From Tannerellaceae bacterium (GTDB lineage Bacteria; Bacteroidota; Bacteroidia; Bacteroidales; Tannerellaceae), in the NCBI GenBank assembly GCA_021201295.1, contig JAJQFE010000066.1, positions 1 through 41,490 of the forward strand: a DNA stretch of 41,490 nt, read 5' to 3'. Of this stretch, positions 8,044-17,474 are shown in pieces. The position numbers were made by a program, and so were the translations under genes. The notes beneath the pieces are model-generated. The model saw nothing but the letters and a program-made list of their open reading frames with translations, did not search any database and was not told the DNA's origin. Position 1 is the stretch's first letter. Every line of letters starts with the position of its first letter.

Positions 8044-8520
8044 TTATTTTTGAATCAATACCGTGGCATATGCTACGATTCCTTCCTGGCGTCCAGTAAA
8101 ACCTAACTTTTCAGTGGTGGTTGCTTTGATAGATATATCTTCTTCTTCTATTTCCATCACTTCTGAGAGCATCTGTTTCATAGCCGGAATATGAGGGTTT
8201 AGTTTAGGTTTTTCTGCTGCAATGGTAGCATCTATATTGCCTAACCGGTAACCGGCTTCCCGGAGCAGTTTCATGGTGTCCCGTAAGAGAATTTTGCTAT
8301 CAATATTTTGATATTTACCTGCTGTGTCCGGGAAATGATACCCGATATCCCGCATATTGGCTGCTCCTAACAGTGCATCGCAAATGGCATGAATCAGTAC
8401 ATCCGCATCGCTGTGTCCTAACAGACCCAGGGTATGGTCTATTTGGATACCCCCTATCCATAGTTCCCGGCCGGGTACTAAGGCATGTACATCATATCCA
8501 AATCCAACCCGTATTTTCAT
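8044..8520 (-). CDS. ispF: 2-C-methyl-D-erythritol 2,4-cyclodiphosphate synthase
   Basis: A 158-residue enzyme of the non-mevalonate isoprenoid pathway, which cyclises CDP-ME 2-phosphate to ME-cPP with release of CMP. The metal ligands GYDVHAL (Asp9, His11) and LGHSDADVLIHA (His about 43) are present, as are FPDT, the NIDATI-AAEKPKL nucleotide-binding strand and the C-terminal KATTTEKLGFTGRQEGI. Length matches the family. 12 nt downstream of porV in a long minus-strand gene series. Confidence 0.97.
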   Translation of the reverse strand: MKIRVGFGYDVHALVPGRELWIGGIQIDHTLGLLGHSDADVLIHAICDALLGAANMRDIGYHFPDTAGKYQNIDSKILLRDTMKLLREAGYRLGNIDATIAAEKPKLNPHIPAMKQMLSEVMEIEEEDISIKATTTEKLGFTGRQEGIVAYATVLIQK

Positions 8521-8532
8521 GTTTCTTTTTGT

Positions 8533-9723
8533 TTAGCGGAATAGGTTTTTGATTCCATCCATGTCGAATGATAAGGAAAAACGGAGGGTCTGGTCTAATG
8601 GATTACTGGCAACGGTACTGATCAGGTAAGCGGCATTGATCTGGAATACACTCATTCGGAAACCGGCTCCCAAAGAGAAATACTGACGGTTTCCTTTGTT
8701 TTGGTTCTCATAGAAATACCCACCTCTCACAAAGAACTGGTTGTTGTAGCTATATTCCGCACCGATTGACAGCATGATCTCTTTCAGTTCTTCACTGAAT
8801 CCTCCGGGTGCATCTGAGAAAGATTTGAAGGCTCCTGAGATAGAAGACATGCTGTTGTATTTTTCTTTTAACCTTTCATATTCTTCTTTCTCTTCATCTG
8901 TTGTACCTGTATTTTTGGGCAGGCTGGGAACTAAGTATTTACTTACATCCAGATACAGCCCTAAAGTGTTGTAATCATCTAATGGATAGAGGATTCCTGT
9001 ACCTACTTTCAGCATGGCCGGTAGGAATTGGTTGGTGTTCCCTCCATCGTAGGAGATTTTACTACCTATGTTGGAAATATTGAATCCGTAGCTCCAGAGG
9101 CTTTCTCCTCCACCTATGAACACATATTTTTCTCCGTACCCTGCAATATCCGCGGCAAAGGCATTTCCCGGTACCATATCCTCCTCTTCACTGACTCCCA
9201 TATCTGACCGGATATACCGGAAAGCAACAGCCATAGAAAAGGATTCGGACAATTTCCGGCTATAGCTGATATCGAAGGCCATTTCATAGGGATTCATAGT
9301 GTATTGTGCTCCGTTTGGGTTTTCATTTGTATACGATGCGATTTCTCCTAATGAGAAGTAGCGTATGGAAGCTCCGATCGCCTGATTATCATACTGTCCT
9401 ATTTTATAGTATCCGGCTAAATAGGCAAGGGCCACGTCGTTGACTAATTTCCTTAACCAGGGTGTATAGGACATGGAGACTCCTGCTTTGCTGTATTGGA
9501 AAGCATATTTGGCAGGGTTCCAGTATTGGGAATTAATATCCGGCTCAGTCGCTACCCCGTTATCTCCCATCGCTCCTGCCCGGGCGTCCGGTGCAATGGA
9601 GAGGGAGGGAACCGCTGTATTGATCGGTGCAAAATCTGTTTTCTCCTGCGCCTGTATATCAACAAAAGTGATGATCAGCAGAGAAACAGTAAGCAGCAGA
9701 AAAGTCTTCGATCTTCTTATCAT
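8533..9723 (-). CDS. porV: Type IX secretion outer-membrane protein PorV (LptO)
   Basis: About 396 residues, an outer-membrane barrel of the PorV/LptO group that works with the PorU sortase to shuttle and anchor T9SS cargo at the cell surface. The ATG at 9723 starts a good signal peptide (MIRRSKTFLLLTVSLLIITF, cleavage near DIQAQ); the frame continues 5 codons upstream only to a TTG. The mature N-terminus LSIAPDARAGAMGDNGVAT is the conserved PorV opening. The rest shows alternating aromatic strands and ends in SLSFDMDGIKNLFR, as expected for a barrel. It follows porU directly, the common arrangement in Bacteroidales. Confidence 0.93.
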   Translation of the reverse strand: MIRRSKTFLLLTVSLLIITFVDIQAQEKTDFAPINTAVPSLSIAPDARAGAMGDNGVATEPDINSQYWNPAKYAFQYSKAGVSMSYTPWLRKLVNDVALAYLAGYYKIGQYDNQAIGASIRYFSLGEIASYTNENPNGAQYTMNPYEMAFDISYSRKLSESFSMAVAFRYIRSDMGVSEEEDMVPGNAFAADIAGYGEKYVFIGGGESLWSYGFNISNIGSKISYDGGNTNQFLPAMLKVGTGILYPLDDYNTLGLYLDVSKYLVPSLPKNTGTTDEEKEEYERLKEKYNSMSSISGAFKSFSDAPGGFSEELKEIMLSIGAEYSYNNQFFVRGGYFYENQNKGNRQYFSLGAGFRMSVFQINAAYLISTVASNPLDQTLRFSLSFDMDGIKNLFR

Positions 9724-9773
9724 ATACGTGTATTGCAAATGTTTACTTCTATTAAACTATGATTATACCTGTT

Positions 9774-12700
9774 TTATTGTCCCAGAATGATTAATTTTTT
9801 TGCATCCGTAGCTTCTTTAGAATTATCGGAACTGATGGCTGCCCGGTAAATATAGACTCCCGGGCGTAAACGGGATCCCTGATTATTGCTCAGGTCCCAG
9901 GTAACCGTATACGGTTTGGAATAATCCGAGCTGCCTTTTTCTTCATGTTTCCAGTGAAGTTTTCCGGTCATATCGTAGACCATTACTGTGATATCTAAGG
10001 TGGATTCCGGACGGTTATGATAAATGTGGAATGTGACATTTTCCCTGGCTGGTACCGGGGTGGCTATAATCTGGGCAAGGACAGGCTTGAGTCCGGCTAC
10101 TACTTCAAAATCGAAGGTGTAGGTGGTGGGGTTGTTATAGACATCCCATATTTTGAATTCGGCAGTATGGATACCTGTTTCCAATTCCGGGATCAGGAAT
10201 TTGATAATACCTTCTCCTCCTGAGCCAGGTATGGTTTCATAATAGCCGTTCAGATTATAACTTTTGTTGGCATCATTATCTATGATCAGCATAATATCAT
10301 GTCCTACACTATTCCCTGTGATGTTCACTCCGCTTTCATCCCATACCCGGGCCATGAAGAAAGGAGTGCTGTTCACTTTATCTCCCGGAACAAAGGTGGA
10401 ATCATTCAGATAGATGGCCCGGATTTCCGGTCCTTCCGTATCTCCATCTATATCTCCTCCAGTTCCTCCTACTTTGAATTGTTTAAAGGAACCATTGGCT
10501 TCCAGTGTGTTGGTTTCATCGTATGCATACAACACCATTTTCCCTTCATCGCCAGAATAGGCAATATCTTTGGGAACGGTGAATGTAAAGCTGAATTTCC
10601 CGTTTTCTATGGATTCATTTCCCATGAAAATAGTCCCGGAGTAATCTTTGTAGGTGAATGCAGTACCTGTGTTATTATTGTCTAAAGTTGTGATTTCAGC
10701 CTGGCTATCTAATACTGTGGGATAGACCATTCCGTTGAAGTTGGTGGCCAGGTTTCCGTCAGGCTGGTAGATTTCTCCTTCAACGGTGACTCTTTCCAGC
10801 GCTCCGATAGTGATCGTATCTCCTGAAATGGTTTCTCCGTTAATAGCGGTTACTTGTATTTTATATTCCGGATAATTTAACCGCAGGGCCGGATCTCCGA
10901 TCAGGGCAAAACCTGCGATACGCGGATGGAGAGTTGAACTTAGGGTGTTTGTTGCAGAATCTACCGTATTTTTCAGTACATCTCCTAACCTTAGATAGCC
11001 GTTTTCATTCTGTTCAAACAGGAAGTGTATAAAACCTTGGTTAATCACGGTATTTGTATTGGTAAAAGCTACCCGGGTAGTGGTTAATAAGCCAATTCCG
11101 GCACTTTTTGAAAGCAGGACATCTTCGCCTGCAGACGTAGCAAGTGCATCGAACCGGGTGAAATCACAGGTAGCAGTGATCCATAAAGGCAGATGTTCAT
11201 AGTCATAATTCGTGATATCTGCCTGAGTAATCACTTTTTCATCACTTAAGCCAGTGGTTCCTCCATGTCCGGTGTAATTTAAAATAGACGTTCCGTTTTT
11301 TAAGGAACTCTGAACCAAAGTATTTACATCCGGGTAGGAATTTCCGTTGGTTGATTTTTTATAAGCATCGAAATAGATCTTATTGACCAGATATTCCGGA
11401 TGGTCAGCTTCAATCATGGTGGCTAACTGGTCTGCCTGAGACATATGTATATTATTGAAACTATCGGAACTACTTCCATCATCTGCGATAAAGCATACAT
11501 TGTTTTTCCATGCTCCGGCTCCTTCATTGTTCATATAAGAAAGCAATTTATCTACTACCTGAGTGGCTTCTGCCAGGGTTCTTACGGGTATTCTTCCTAC
11601 TCCCAGATGCAGTGGATGGGTCCCTATCTCTCCTGTTGTATCTCCTAATATCCCAAAATAATTATCTACTACATAGGAGGCGGAAGTAAGGGATTCCTGT
11701 GTCTGATAGGTTAAAAGCATTATTTTCTGCAGATCCCTGATCTGTTTTCCTTCTGTAGTTATGAACCGGTTATCATAGAAACCATCTCCGAATAACAGCA
11801 GGTATTTAGGGGCATTTGTTTCTGAACTTCTCCGGTCATAGAACATTTTCATAAATCGCCTGTAGGCGGTTGCATCGGGTGTACCACTGGAAAATTCATT
11901 GTAGATTTCTTCGGGGTCCACCACTGTTACGGATAAATTATCTTTTTCCCGGTGTACTGCTGCCAGCCGGTCCGCCTGGCTGCGGAATCCACCGGGGGAA
12001 ATAATCACCATATCGGTTTGTGGCAGGGCATGCAAGTTTTGATTGGAAACTTCTCCTGCAAACTCCGGTACGGGAAATGTTTGATTGGTTTGTACGATTA
12101 CGAATTCCCGCAGATCTCCTGCCGGTATGGAGAAGGTTAGTTCGGAACCATTGAGAGTGGTTTCCATCACGGTAGGGTTAAGAGGGTCTGTTACATCAAA
12201 AACAACCGTTTGGGTAGTGGCATTGCGGATCGTAAATCTGGTTGCATTATTGATAGAGGCTATGCTGCGGAAGAATGTATAATTATCATAAGACTGTAAG
12301 GTTCGCTTCATTTGCAGGGATACAAAATCCAACCTTGCATTTGCATCTCCTGCTTTACTATAAGATACGTTTATTCCGGATGTTTCCTCTTTGGTGGTTG
12401 ACCAGTCTGTTTGTATGACTGCTTCGTTTCCTACTATAAACGGGATCTCAGCCGTTGACCCACTTATTACCCTTACTGTTGCGGTGGCGATAAGTGCCTT
12501 GTTGATGGAGAGGGATACAGTTCCGGCTCCGCCTGAAGAAGTAGGTCTTGCAACAAAGCGTGCCCTGACTTTTCCGGTTTCGTTGACAATTCCCGGCAAC
12601 CGGAAAGTTCTTACATCCTGTGACGTAGTGGAGGTGAAGGATTCTCCTAATAATTCCCGACCGGATAGATTGAGGGAAACTAATTCCCTTTTGTGGATCA

Positions 12701-13190
12701 CGTAATCATCGTAGGTATCGATTGAAAGAACTGCTCCACTGGCAGAAGCCACTTTTTCCATGTTTTTGACCCCGGTAGCATCTGTAATAAAATAGCAACC
12801 ATAGGTGGAGTAGGGGTTATAAGTATGTGCAAAATAAGTGGAAACGGAGTCGTATTCCCATTTGACAGGTCCCCGTCCATAGAAAAGAAGATAGTCGGAT
12901 CCCCGCCATACAGCCGTTGCCGGCAGATCATCTATATAAGCATTGTTAAAATTTTCATCTAATGGCCAACCGCCGTATCCATGAATAGAAACCTGTTCCG
13001 GATCATTGAATCCCAGATTTCTGAGTTCGGCATAGGTGATTTTGTAGATGCCTGTGGTATCTACCTGTATTTTATGCCATTTTCCGGAGGACAGCAGAGA
13101 TTGTGAAGTGTATCTGTTACCATTTCCCCAGACTGAAGCGGATGTAAGGCAACAGACCAGGATGAATAATGTATATAGTAATCGTTGCAT
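9774..13190 (-). CDS. porU: Type IX secretion system sortase PorU (C25 peptidase family)
   Basis: A 1138-residue cell-surface sortase that removes the C-terminal signal of T9SS cargo and attaches the protein to a surface lipopolysaccharide. An N-terminal signal peptide (LLYTLFILVCCLTSASVWG) precedes a long domain and then the peptidase C25 (gingipain-like) domain. The catalytic His is in NYTGHGG and the Cys in WITATCDFTRFD. The C-terminus carries a FlgD-like Ig fold (ITVMVYDMTGKLHW, then NNQGSRLRPGVYIYRA) ending in AKKLIILGQ. Length and order fit PorU. Intact despite its size. It lies 21 nt after the FAH-family gene and 50 nt before porV. Confidence 0.95.
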   Translation of the reverse strand: MQRLLYTLFILVCCLTSASVWGNGNRYTSQSLLSSGKWHKIQVDTTGIYKITYAELRNLGFNDPEQVSIHGYGGWPLDENFNNAYIDDLPATAVWRGSDYLLFYGRGPVKWEYDSVSTYFAHTYNPYSTYGCYFITDATGVKNMEKVASASGAVLSIDTYDDYVIHKRELVSLNLSGRELLGESFTSTTSQDVRTFRLPGIVNETGKVRARFVARPTSSGGAGTVSLSINKALIATATVRVISGSTAEIPFIVGNEAVIQTDWSTTKEETSGINVSYSKAGDANARLDFVSLQMKRTLQSYDNYTFFRSIASINNATRFTIRNATTQTVVFDVTDPLNPTVMETTLNGSELTFSIPAGDLREFVIVQTNQTFPVPEFAGEVSNQNLHALPQTDMVIISPGGFRSQADRLAAVHREKDNLSVTVVDPEEIYNEFSSGTPDATAYRRFMKMFYDRRSSETNAPKYLLLFGDGFYDNRFITTEGKQIRDLQKIMLLTYQTQESLTSASYVVDNYFGILGDTTGEIGTHPLHLGVGRIPVRTLAEATQVVDKLLSYMNNEGAGAWKNNVCFIADDGSSSDSFNNIHMSQADQLATMIEADHPEYLVNKIYFDAYKKSTNGNSYPDVNTLVQSSLKNGTSILNYTGHGGTTGLSDEKVITQADITNYDYEHLPLWITATCDFTRFDALATSAGEDVLLSKSAGIGLLTTTRVAFTNTNTVINQGFIHFLFEQNENGYLRLGDVLKNTVDSATNTLSSTLHPRIAGFALIGDPALRLNYPEYKIQVTAINGETISGDTITIGALERVTVEGEIYQPDGNLATNFNGMVYPTVLDSQAEITTLDNNNTGTAFTYKDYSGTIFMGNESIENGKFSFTFTVPKDIAYSGDEGKMVLYAYDETNTLEANGSFKQFKVGGTGGDIDGDTEGPEIRAIYLNDSTFVPGDKVNSTPFFMARVWDESGVNITGNSVGHDIMLIIDNDANKSYNLNGYYETIPGSGGEGIIKFLIPELETGIHTAEFKIWDVYNNPTTYTFDFEVVAGLKPVLAQIIATPVPARENVTFHIYHNRPESTLDITVMVYDMTGKLHWKHEEKGSSDYSKPYTVTWDLSNNQGSRLRPGVYIYRAAISSDNSKEATDAKKLIILGQ

Positions 13191-13211
13191 ATATTGTATC
13201 GTATCGAACTC

Positions 13212-13826
13212 TCATCGCACATAGAAATCTAATAATTTTCTTTCGCCGATAAATCCCTGCAAATGATCTCCGATTTTAACGGGCCCTACCCCGGCAGGTG
13301 TGCCTGTATAGATCAGGTCTCCGATCTTCAGGGTAAAAAAACGGCTTACATAAGCAATAATTCTATCCACTGAGAAGATCATTTGGGAGGTATTACCCTC
13401 CTGCACTTTGTTTCCGTTGATAGTAAGACAGAACGGAAGGTTTGTCATTTTCCCGATCTCTTCCAGCGGTACAAATGTGCCGGTAACTGCCGAATGATCA
13501 AATGCTTTGCTCAGTTCCCAGGGAAGCCCGTCTTTCCTTAATCTGTTTTGTAGGTCCCGGGCGGTAAAGTCAATTCCCACCGTTACTTCGTCGTAATAGC
13601 GGTAGGCAAATCGTTCGGCAATATTTTTTCCAAGCCGGTTTATCTTAATGACTATCTCTGTTTCATAATGGATTTCTGAAGAGAAATCCGGAATAAAAAA
13701 GGGTTTGCCGTCTTTCAGTAATGAAGAGTCGGACTTCATAAAGATAGTGGGCTCTGATAATTCTAACGAATGATGCATCTCTTTATTGTGAGTAGCATAA
13801 TTCATTCCTACAGCGATGATCTTCAT
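13212..13826 (-). CDS. Fumarylacetoacetate hydrolase (FAH) family protein
   Basis: A 204-residue cytoplasmic enzyme of the FAH family, whose members hydrolyse or decarboxylate acylpyruvate-type substrates such as oxaloacetate. Metal-binding acids are visible in HYETEIVIKI (Glu and Glu) and in VGIDFTARDLQ (Asp), and the C-terminal YTGTPAGVGPVKIGD is diagnostic. The compact size is that of single-domain acylpyruvases. It begins one base after the rex stop, so the two are surely co-transcribed; a redox link through Rex is possible but not shown. Exact substrate unknown. Confidence 0.88.
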   Translation of the reverse strand: MKIIAVGMNYATHNKEMHHSLELSEPTIFMKSDSSLLKDGKPFFIPDFSSEIHYETEIVIKINRLGKNIAERFAYRYYDEVTVGIDFTARDLQNRLRKDGLPWELSKAFDHSAVTGTFVPLEEIGKMTNLPFCLTINGNKVQEGNTSQMIFSVDRIIAYVSRFFTLKIGDLIYTGTPAGVGPVKIGDHLQGFIGERKLLDFYVR

Positions 13827-13827
13827 T

Positions 13828-14484
13828 TCAGTGGTTCATTGAGTTCAGACGATTGAACATAACAGCTAAGTGGGCATACATAGATGTGTTTTGTACAACG
13901 ATGTGTTCCGGTACGCGGATACGAAAAGGGGTAAAATTCCAAAGGGCTTTGATCCCGCCGTTAATGATCTGTTCTGTGACTTCCTGTGCTTTTTCTACCG
14001 GAACTGTAATAATTCCTATGATTGCTCCGAATTCTTTTTGTTTGGATGGAAAGTCCTGGATGTGGTATATCGGAATACCGTTGATATTTGTTCCGGCTAA
14101 TTCTTCCCGGATATCAAAACCGGCCACAATGTCCAGGCCGTACTGGTTCAGACCGAAGTCCTGTAATAAAGCAGCTCCTAAGCTACCTACTCCAAAAAGA
14201 AATGCCTTATGTTGGGAAGTAAACCCTAAAAAATCTTCCAGTACGTTGATCAGGGCATTAATCTCATATCCGATACGGGTTTTGCCGGAGATATTTACAA
14301 AAGACAGATCTTTGGCTACCTGGCTGGAATCCACGTTGATCTCTTTTGCTATCTGGGTGGACGAAACAAATGTTTCTCCTTTTCCTTTCAACAGCTTAAC
14401 AAAAGCCAGATACCAGGGTAGCCTTCTCAGAGTTGGTTTCGGTATTTTCCAGATTTGTTTCATCTCCTCATTCTCCATCCGCAT
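13828..14484 (-). CDS. rex: Redox-sensing transcriptional repressor Rex
   Basis: A 218-residue NADH/NAD+-sensing repressor. The N-terminus is a winged helix (PTLRRLPWYLAF, VSSTQIAKEINVDSSQVAKD with the recognition helix), followed by a Rossmann domain with FGVGSLGAALLQ (GxGxxG) and the conserved FDI at the end of strand 2. Rex normally represses fermentation and anaerobic respiration genes when NADH is low. I chose the ATG at 14484, 15 nt after the expected start from the -7 box at 14506-14513; internal ATGs at codons 3 and 8 are possible. I see no obvious Rex-type operator in its own promoter. Confidence 0.94.
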   Translation of the reverse strand: MRMENEEMKQIWKIPKPTLRRLPWYLAFVKLLKGKGETFVSSTQIAKEINVDSSQVAKDLSFVNISGKTRIGYEINALINVLEDFLGFTSQHKAFLFGVGSLGAALLQDFGLNQYGLDIVAGFDIREELAGTNINGIPIYHIQDFPSKQKEFGAIIGIITVPVEKAQEVTEQIINGGIKALWNFTPFRIRVPEHIVVQNTSMYAHLAVMFNRLNSMNH

Positions 14485-14505
14485 ACTTACTGATTAATAG
14501 ATTTA

Positions 14506-14513
14506 CAAAAGTA
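14506..14513 (-). promoter_or_regulatory. Probable -7 box (TACTTTTG) upstream of rex
   Basis: TACTTTTG on the minus strand matches TAnnTTTG and would start transcription near 14499, about 15 nt before the rex ATG. No clear TTTG box sits 19-20 bp upstream. This may serve the whole rex-FAH-porU-porV-ispF-SUI1-helicase series. Confidence 0.45.
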
Positions 14514-14593
14514 CAACATTTTTCTTTAATATAAGTTTCCGGAAAATGAGCGGGAAGAGTTTAGTAGCTGGTCGCTCCTTGCAGTACCTTTCC

Positions 14594-16042
14594 TTATTTC
14601 AACTGGCTGGCTTCATATTTCTTCCCGAATCTATCGGTTATTTCTATTTTTATAGTCGACCGGGTATCTGAAGGAATGGCGTAGAACAGATGATCCGTAG
14701 GGGTCACTCCGATCCATGTGTGAACCCACTGGGACCGGTTTTGTTCAAAGTAAGGCTTGATGTAAGGATCATATCCTTTATATTGTGTCATTTCTCCTTT
14801 GGGCTCTCCATTTTCATACCACTCCACTTTCCATTCCGGGTCCCAGTTCCATACATTGGCAATGATGGCTTCCGGACGTTCCGGATCTGTCCTGGGTGCA
14901 TACCAGGTTGCCTGATAGCTGGCATCTTTCCCGGTAGATTTGTAGTACCATTCTATCTGGTGATCCAGGATGTCATATACTGCATATCCGGCAGGTGTTT
15001 CATCTGTACAGATATCGGATTGCCACCAGCTTCCGCAGATTCCACCGCGGATATGCTCAAAGATATTATTAGTAAGCACATAGTTTTCGTTACTGTGGTT
15101 ATGACCGGAGAAGACATGTGCTTTAAATGGTTTCAAGAGTTCAAAGAGATGATCCCGGTTCTGTAAACAGTTGAATAAGGATCCCATCGCAAACGGGTTT
15201 TCTTTTAATTCCAGGCTCCATACAGGGATATGGAACATCACGATTACGGTGGCCCCGAATTCTACCAGGGCTAAATCCTGTTTTAACCAGTTCATCTGGC
15301 GGTCGCTCAGATATCCGATATAATAAAATGCATTTGATGTGTACATCACATCGTCCAGGACTACATAATGAATATTTCCCCGGTTGAATGAGTAAAACTC
15401 CGGTCCGAATTCTTCCCGGAAGATGGTCTGTGCAGTCTCGGCTGACCATCCTCCGTATTCCATATCATGGTTGCCTTTGGTATGGAAGGTCGGACAGGCA
15501 AGCTGGGTTACGATTTCTTTATAAGGGGCAAATAATTCCGGCTTGTCAAACACGATGTCACCACACACAAATGCATAGGTCGAAATCTCTTTTTCCCGGA
15601 TGGTCCGGATCATATCTTCCACGGAGTGCTCAAACTTTTTCAGGTCATTTGTATCATACACCTGGGGATCTGCGAATACAATTAACCGATGGTCAGTCTC
15701 TGGCTTATCCAAGGGCTTTAGCGTAAAATGGATTTGTTGTTTTTCTTTCTGTTTATCAATCGGTGTTCCTATATCCGGTAATTCGTTTTTCATAGGTATT
15801 TCATACATGGAAGGAATCGTTACCATAATAAAATCAGCTGCCCGGTTGGTAATTAACTGATAATTCCCATCCTGATCTGTCTGTATAATATTGTATCCGT
15901 CTGATACGGGTATACCGGGAATTCCTTTTCCGGTTACCTGATCGGTTACCTGTCCTTCAATCAACAGGTTTCTTAAATCTATCTGTGCATGTATGGAAAG
16001 AATAATACCATAAAAGAGTAAAACAAAATAAATAGTGTACAT
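14594..16042 (-). CDS. Secreted calcineurin-like phosphoesterase (MetallophosN/C architecture)
   Basis: About 482 residues. The ATG at 16042 gives a clean signal peptide (MYTIYFVLLFYGIILSIHAQ) and lies 17 nt past the MFS stop; a longer frame to 16153 would overlap that gene and bury the signal. A carboxypeptidase-like N-terminal domain (IEGQVTDQVTGKGIPGIPV) precedes the metallophosphoesterase core with FADPQVYD, VCGDIVFD, KGNHDMEYGG and SGHNHSNE, the DxH/GD/GNHD/GHxH motif set with Gln where the first motif usually has His (DPQ). A C-terminal beta domain follows. Probably periplasmic or surface hydrolysis of a phosphoester in step with the sugar locus upstream. Substrate unknown. Confidence 0.87.
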   Translation of the reverse strand: MYTIYFVLLFYGIILSIHAQIDLRNLLIEGQVTDQVTGKGIPGIPVSDGYNIIQTDQDGNYQLITNRAADFIMVTIPSMYEIPMKNELPDIGTPIDKQKEKQQIHFTLKPLDKPETDHRLIVFADPQVYDTNDLKKFEHSVEDMIRTIREKEISTYAFVCGDIVFDKPELFAPYKEIVTQLACPTFHTKGNHDMEYGGWSAETAQTIFREEFGPEFYSFNRGNIHYVVLDDVMYTSNAFYYIGYLSDRQMNWLKQDLALVEFGATVIVMFHIPVWSLELKENPFAMGSLFNCLQNRDHLFELLKPFKAHVFSGHNHSNENYVLTNNIFEHIRGGICGSWWQSDICTDETPAGYAVYDILDHQIEWYYKSTGKDASYQATWYAPRTDPERPEAIIANVWNWDPEWKVEWYENGEPKGEMTQYKGYDPYIKPYFEQNRSQWVHTWIGVTPTDHLFYAIPSDTRSTIKIEITDRFGKKYEASQLK

Positions 16043-16059
16043 TTCATAAGGGATTGAGT

Positions 16060-17472
16060 TTATTTTCCTGTAATTATTTGTTCTATTTCTTCCAGGGAAC
16101 GCCCGGTTGTTTCCGGAAGCAGTTTCCAGGTAATCATTAAATAAGGGATGCACATGACTCCGAATAACCAGAAAACTCCGTAAGGAGCCAGGTTAGTCAG
16201 TAACCAGGGAGTGAGTTGTCCGATAAGATAAGTACCTATCCATAAGGACAAACCGGCTATTGACATGGCGGCTCCCCGCACTTTTACCGGGTACATTTCA
16301 GATAGCAGCACAAATATCACGGTGCAGATGGAGATGGCACAACAGAAAATATAGGCCATGATTAATCCCAGTAAGATTTCAGGAGCTAAGGATACACCTT
16401 CTTTATTTAATAGAAAGTAAAGCCCGATCAGGGTGAGAGTGAAAATCATTCCCGTTACTCCTATATATACCAGTTTTTTACGTCCGATACGGTCAATCAA
16501 CCACATCCCCAGTATGGTGGAGAACACATTCACAAGACCTACTATAATCTGAAAATCCAACGAGTTGCTTTGTGCCAGTCCCGCTTCTTCAAACAAAACA
16601 GGTCCGTAATAAAGTATAGCATTGACTCTCATAAATTGTCCAAGGATCGCTAAGCTGACACCTACGAAGAGCACCGTACGAAAACCGGGTTGTAACAATA
16701 ACCGCCAGTCGCTTTTTTCTTCTGTCCGGATCAATGTTTTAATTTCTGTGATCTGTGCTTTGGCTGCTTCCTTTCCAAACATACGACTCATGCTCTCAAA
16801 GGCTTTTCCATCTTTCCGGTGAGTAACCTGCCAGCGGGGGCTTTCCGGAATGAAGAAAAGCATACCGAGGAATAAAAGGGCTGGTATAGCTTCCAAACCT
16901 AACATGGCCCGCCAGTATTCAGAGATGAAAATGGTAGTTAACCAGGAGTTCTCAAAGGAAGCAGTTAATGAGTACTTCAGGACGAAAGAGTTCATAAAAT
17001 AGGAAACTACTATCCCTATGGTGATAGCTAACTGATATAAAACGACTAAAGTACCTCGGTATCTGGGGATAGAGATCTCGGAAATATAAAGAGGAGAAAT
17101 GATAGAGGCAACTCCAATACCCAGGCCGCCTATTATACGGTAAATAACCAATTCATTTACAGAAGTAGACAGCATACAGCCGGTCGCGGAAGAGGTAAAG
17201 AGAATAGCTGCCAGGAATAAAACCAGTTTCCGTCCGAGCCGGTCACTGAGTTTTCCGGCTAAAGCCACCCCTATAATGGATCCGACTAATGCACATCCTA
17301 CATACCATCCTGTCTGAAGGTCATCCATATGGAACTGCAGGGAAACATTCCGGATCGTTCCGGAAATTACGGCTGTATCGTATCCAAACAGAAAACCTCC
17401 CAAAGCGGCTATGGCAGAAAGAAAAGCCACATAGCCTATGTTTCCGGCTGACCGGGTTTGTGGTAGTTCCAT
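16060..17472 (-). CDS. Sugar-porter family MFS transporter
   Basis: A 470-residue inner-membrane transporter with about 12 helices. It carries the sugar-porter signatures: GGFLFGYDTAVISG in helix 1, GKLSDRLGRKLVL (G-x3-D-R-x-G-R-K) after helix 2, PESPRW at the end of the N-half, DRIGRKKLVYIG in the second half and LPETTGRSLEEIE at the C-terminus. Family members are proton-coupled hexose or pentose importers. It starts 2 nt after the stop of the broken DUF4434 gene and is itself intact. Sugar specificity cannot be read from sequence; an AGE-type epimerase upstream suggests an amino sugar or disaccharide. Confidence 0.92.
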   Translation of the reverse strand: MELPQTRSAGNIGYVAFLSAIAALGGFLFGYDTAVISGTIRNVSLQFHMDDLQTGWYVGCALVGSIIGVALAGKLSDRLGRKLVLFLAAILFTSSATGCMLSTSVNELVIYRIIGGLGIGVASIISPLYISEISIPRYRGTLVVLYQLAITIGIVVSYFMNSFVLKYSLTASFENSWLTTIFISEYWRAMLGLEAIPALLFLGMLFFIPESPRWQVTHRKDGKAFESMSRMFGKEAAKAQITEIKTLIRTEEKSDWRLLLQPGFRTVLFVGVSLAILGQFMRVNAILYYGPVLFEEAGLAQSNSLDFQIIVGLVNVFSTILGMWLIDRIGRKKLVYIGVTGMIFTLTLIGLYFLLNKEGVSLAPEILLGLIMAYIFCCAISICTVIFVLLSEMYPVKVRGAAMSIAGLSLWIGTYLIGQLTPWLLTNLAPYGVFWLFGVMCIPYLMITWKLLPETTGRSLEEIEQIITGK

Positions 17473-17474
17473 GG

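Noticed and set aside
13853-14497. 214-codon plus-strand open frame opposite rex
   Set aside because: It lies entirely over the well-supported rex gene and shows no domain features.
16043-16153. N-terminal extension of the calcineurin-like phosphoesterase
   Set aside because: It would overlap the MFS gene by about 90 bp and bury the signal peptide, so the ATG at 16042 is preferred.
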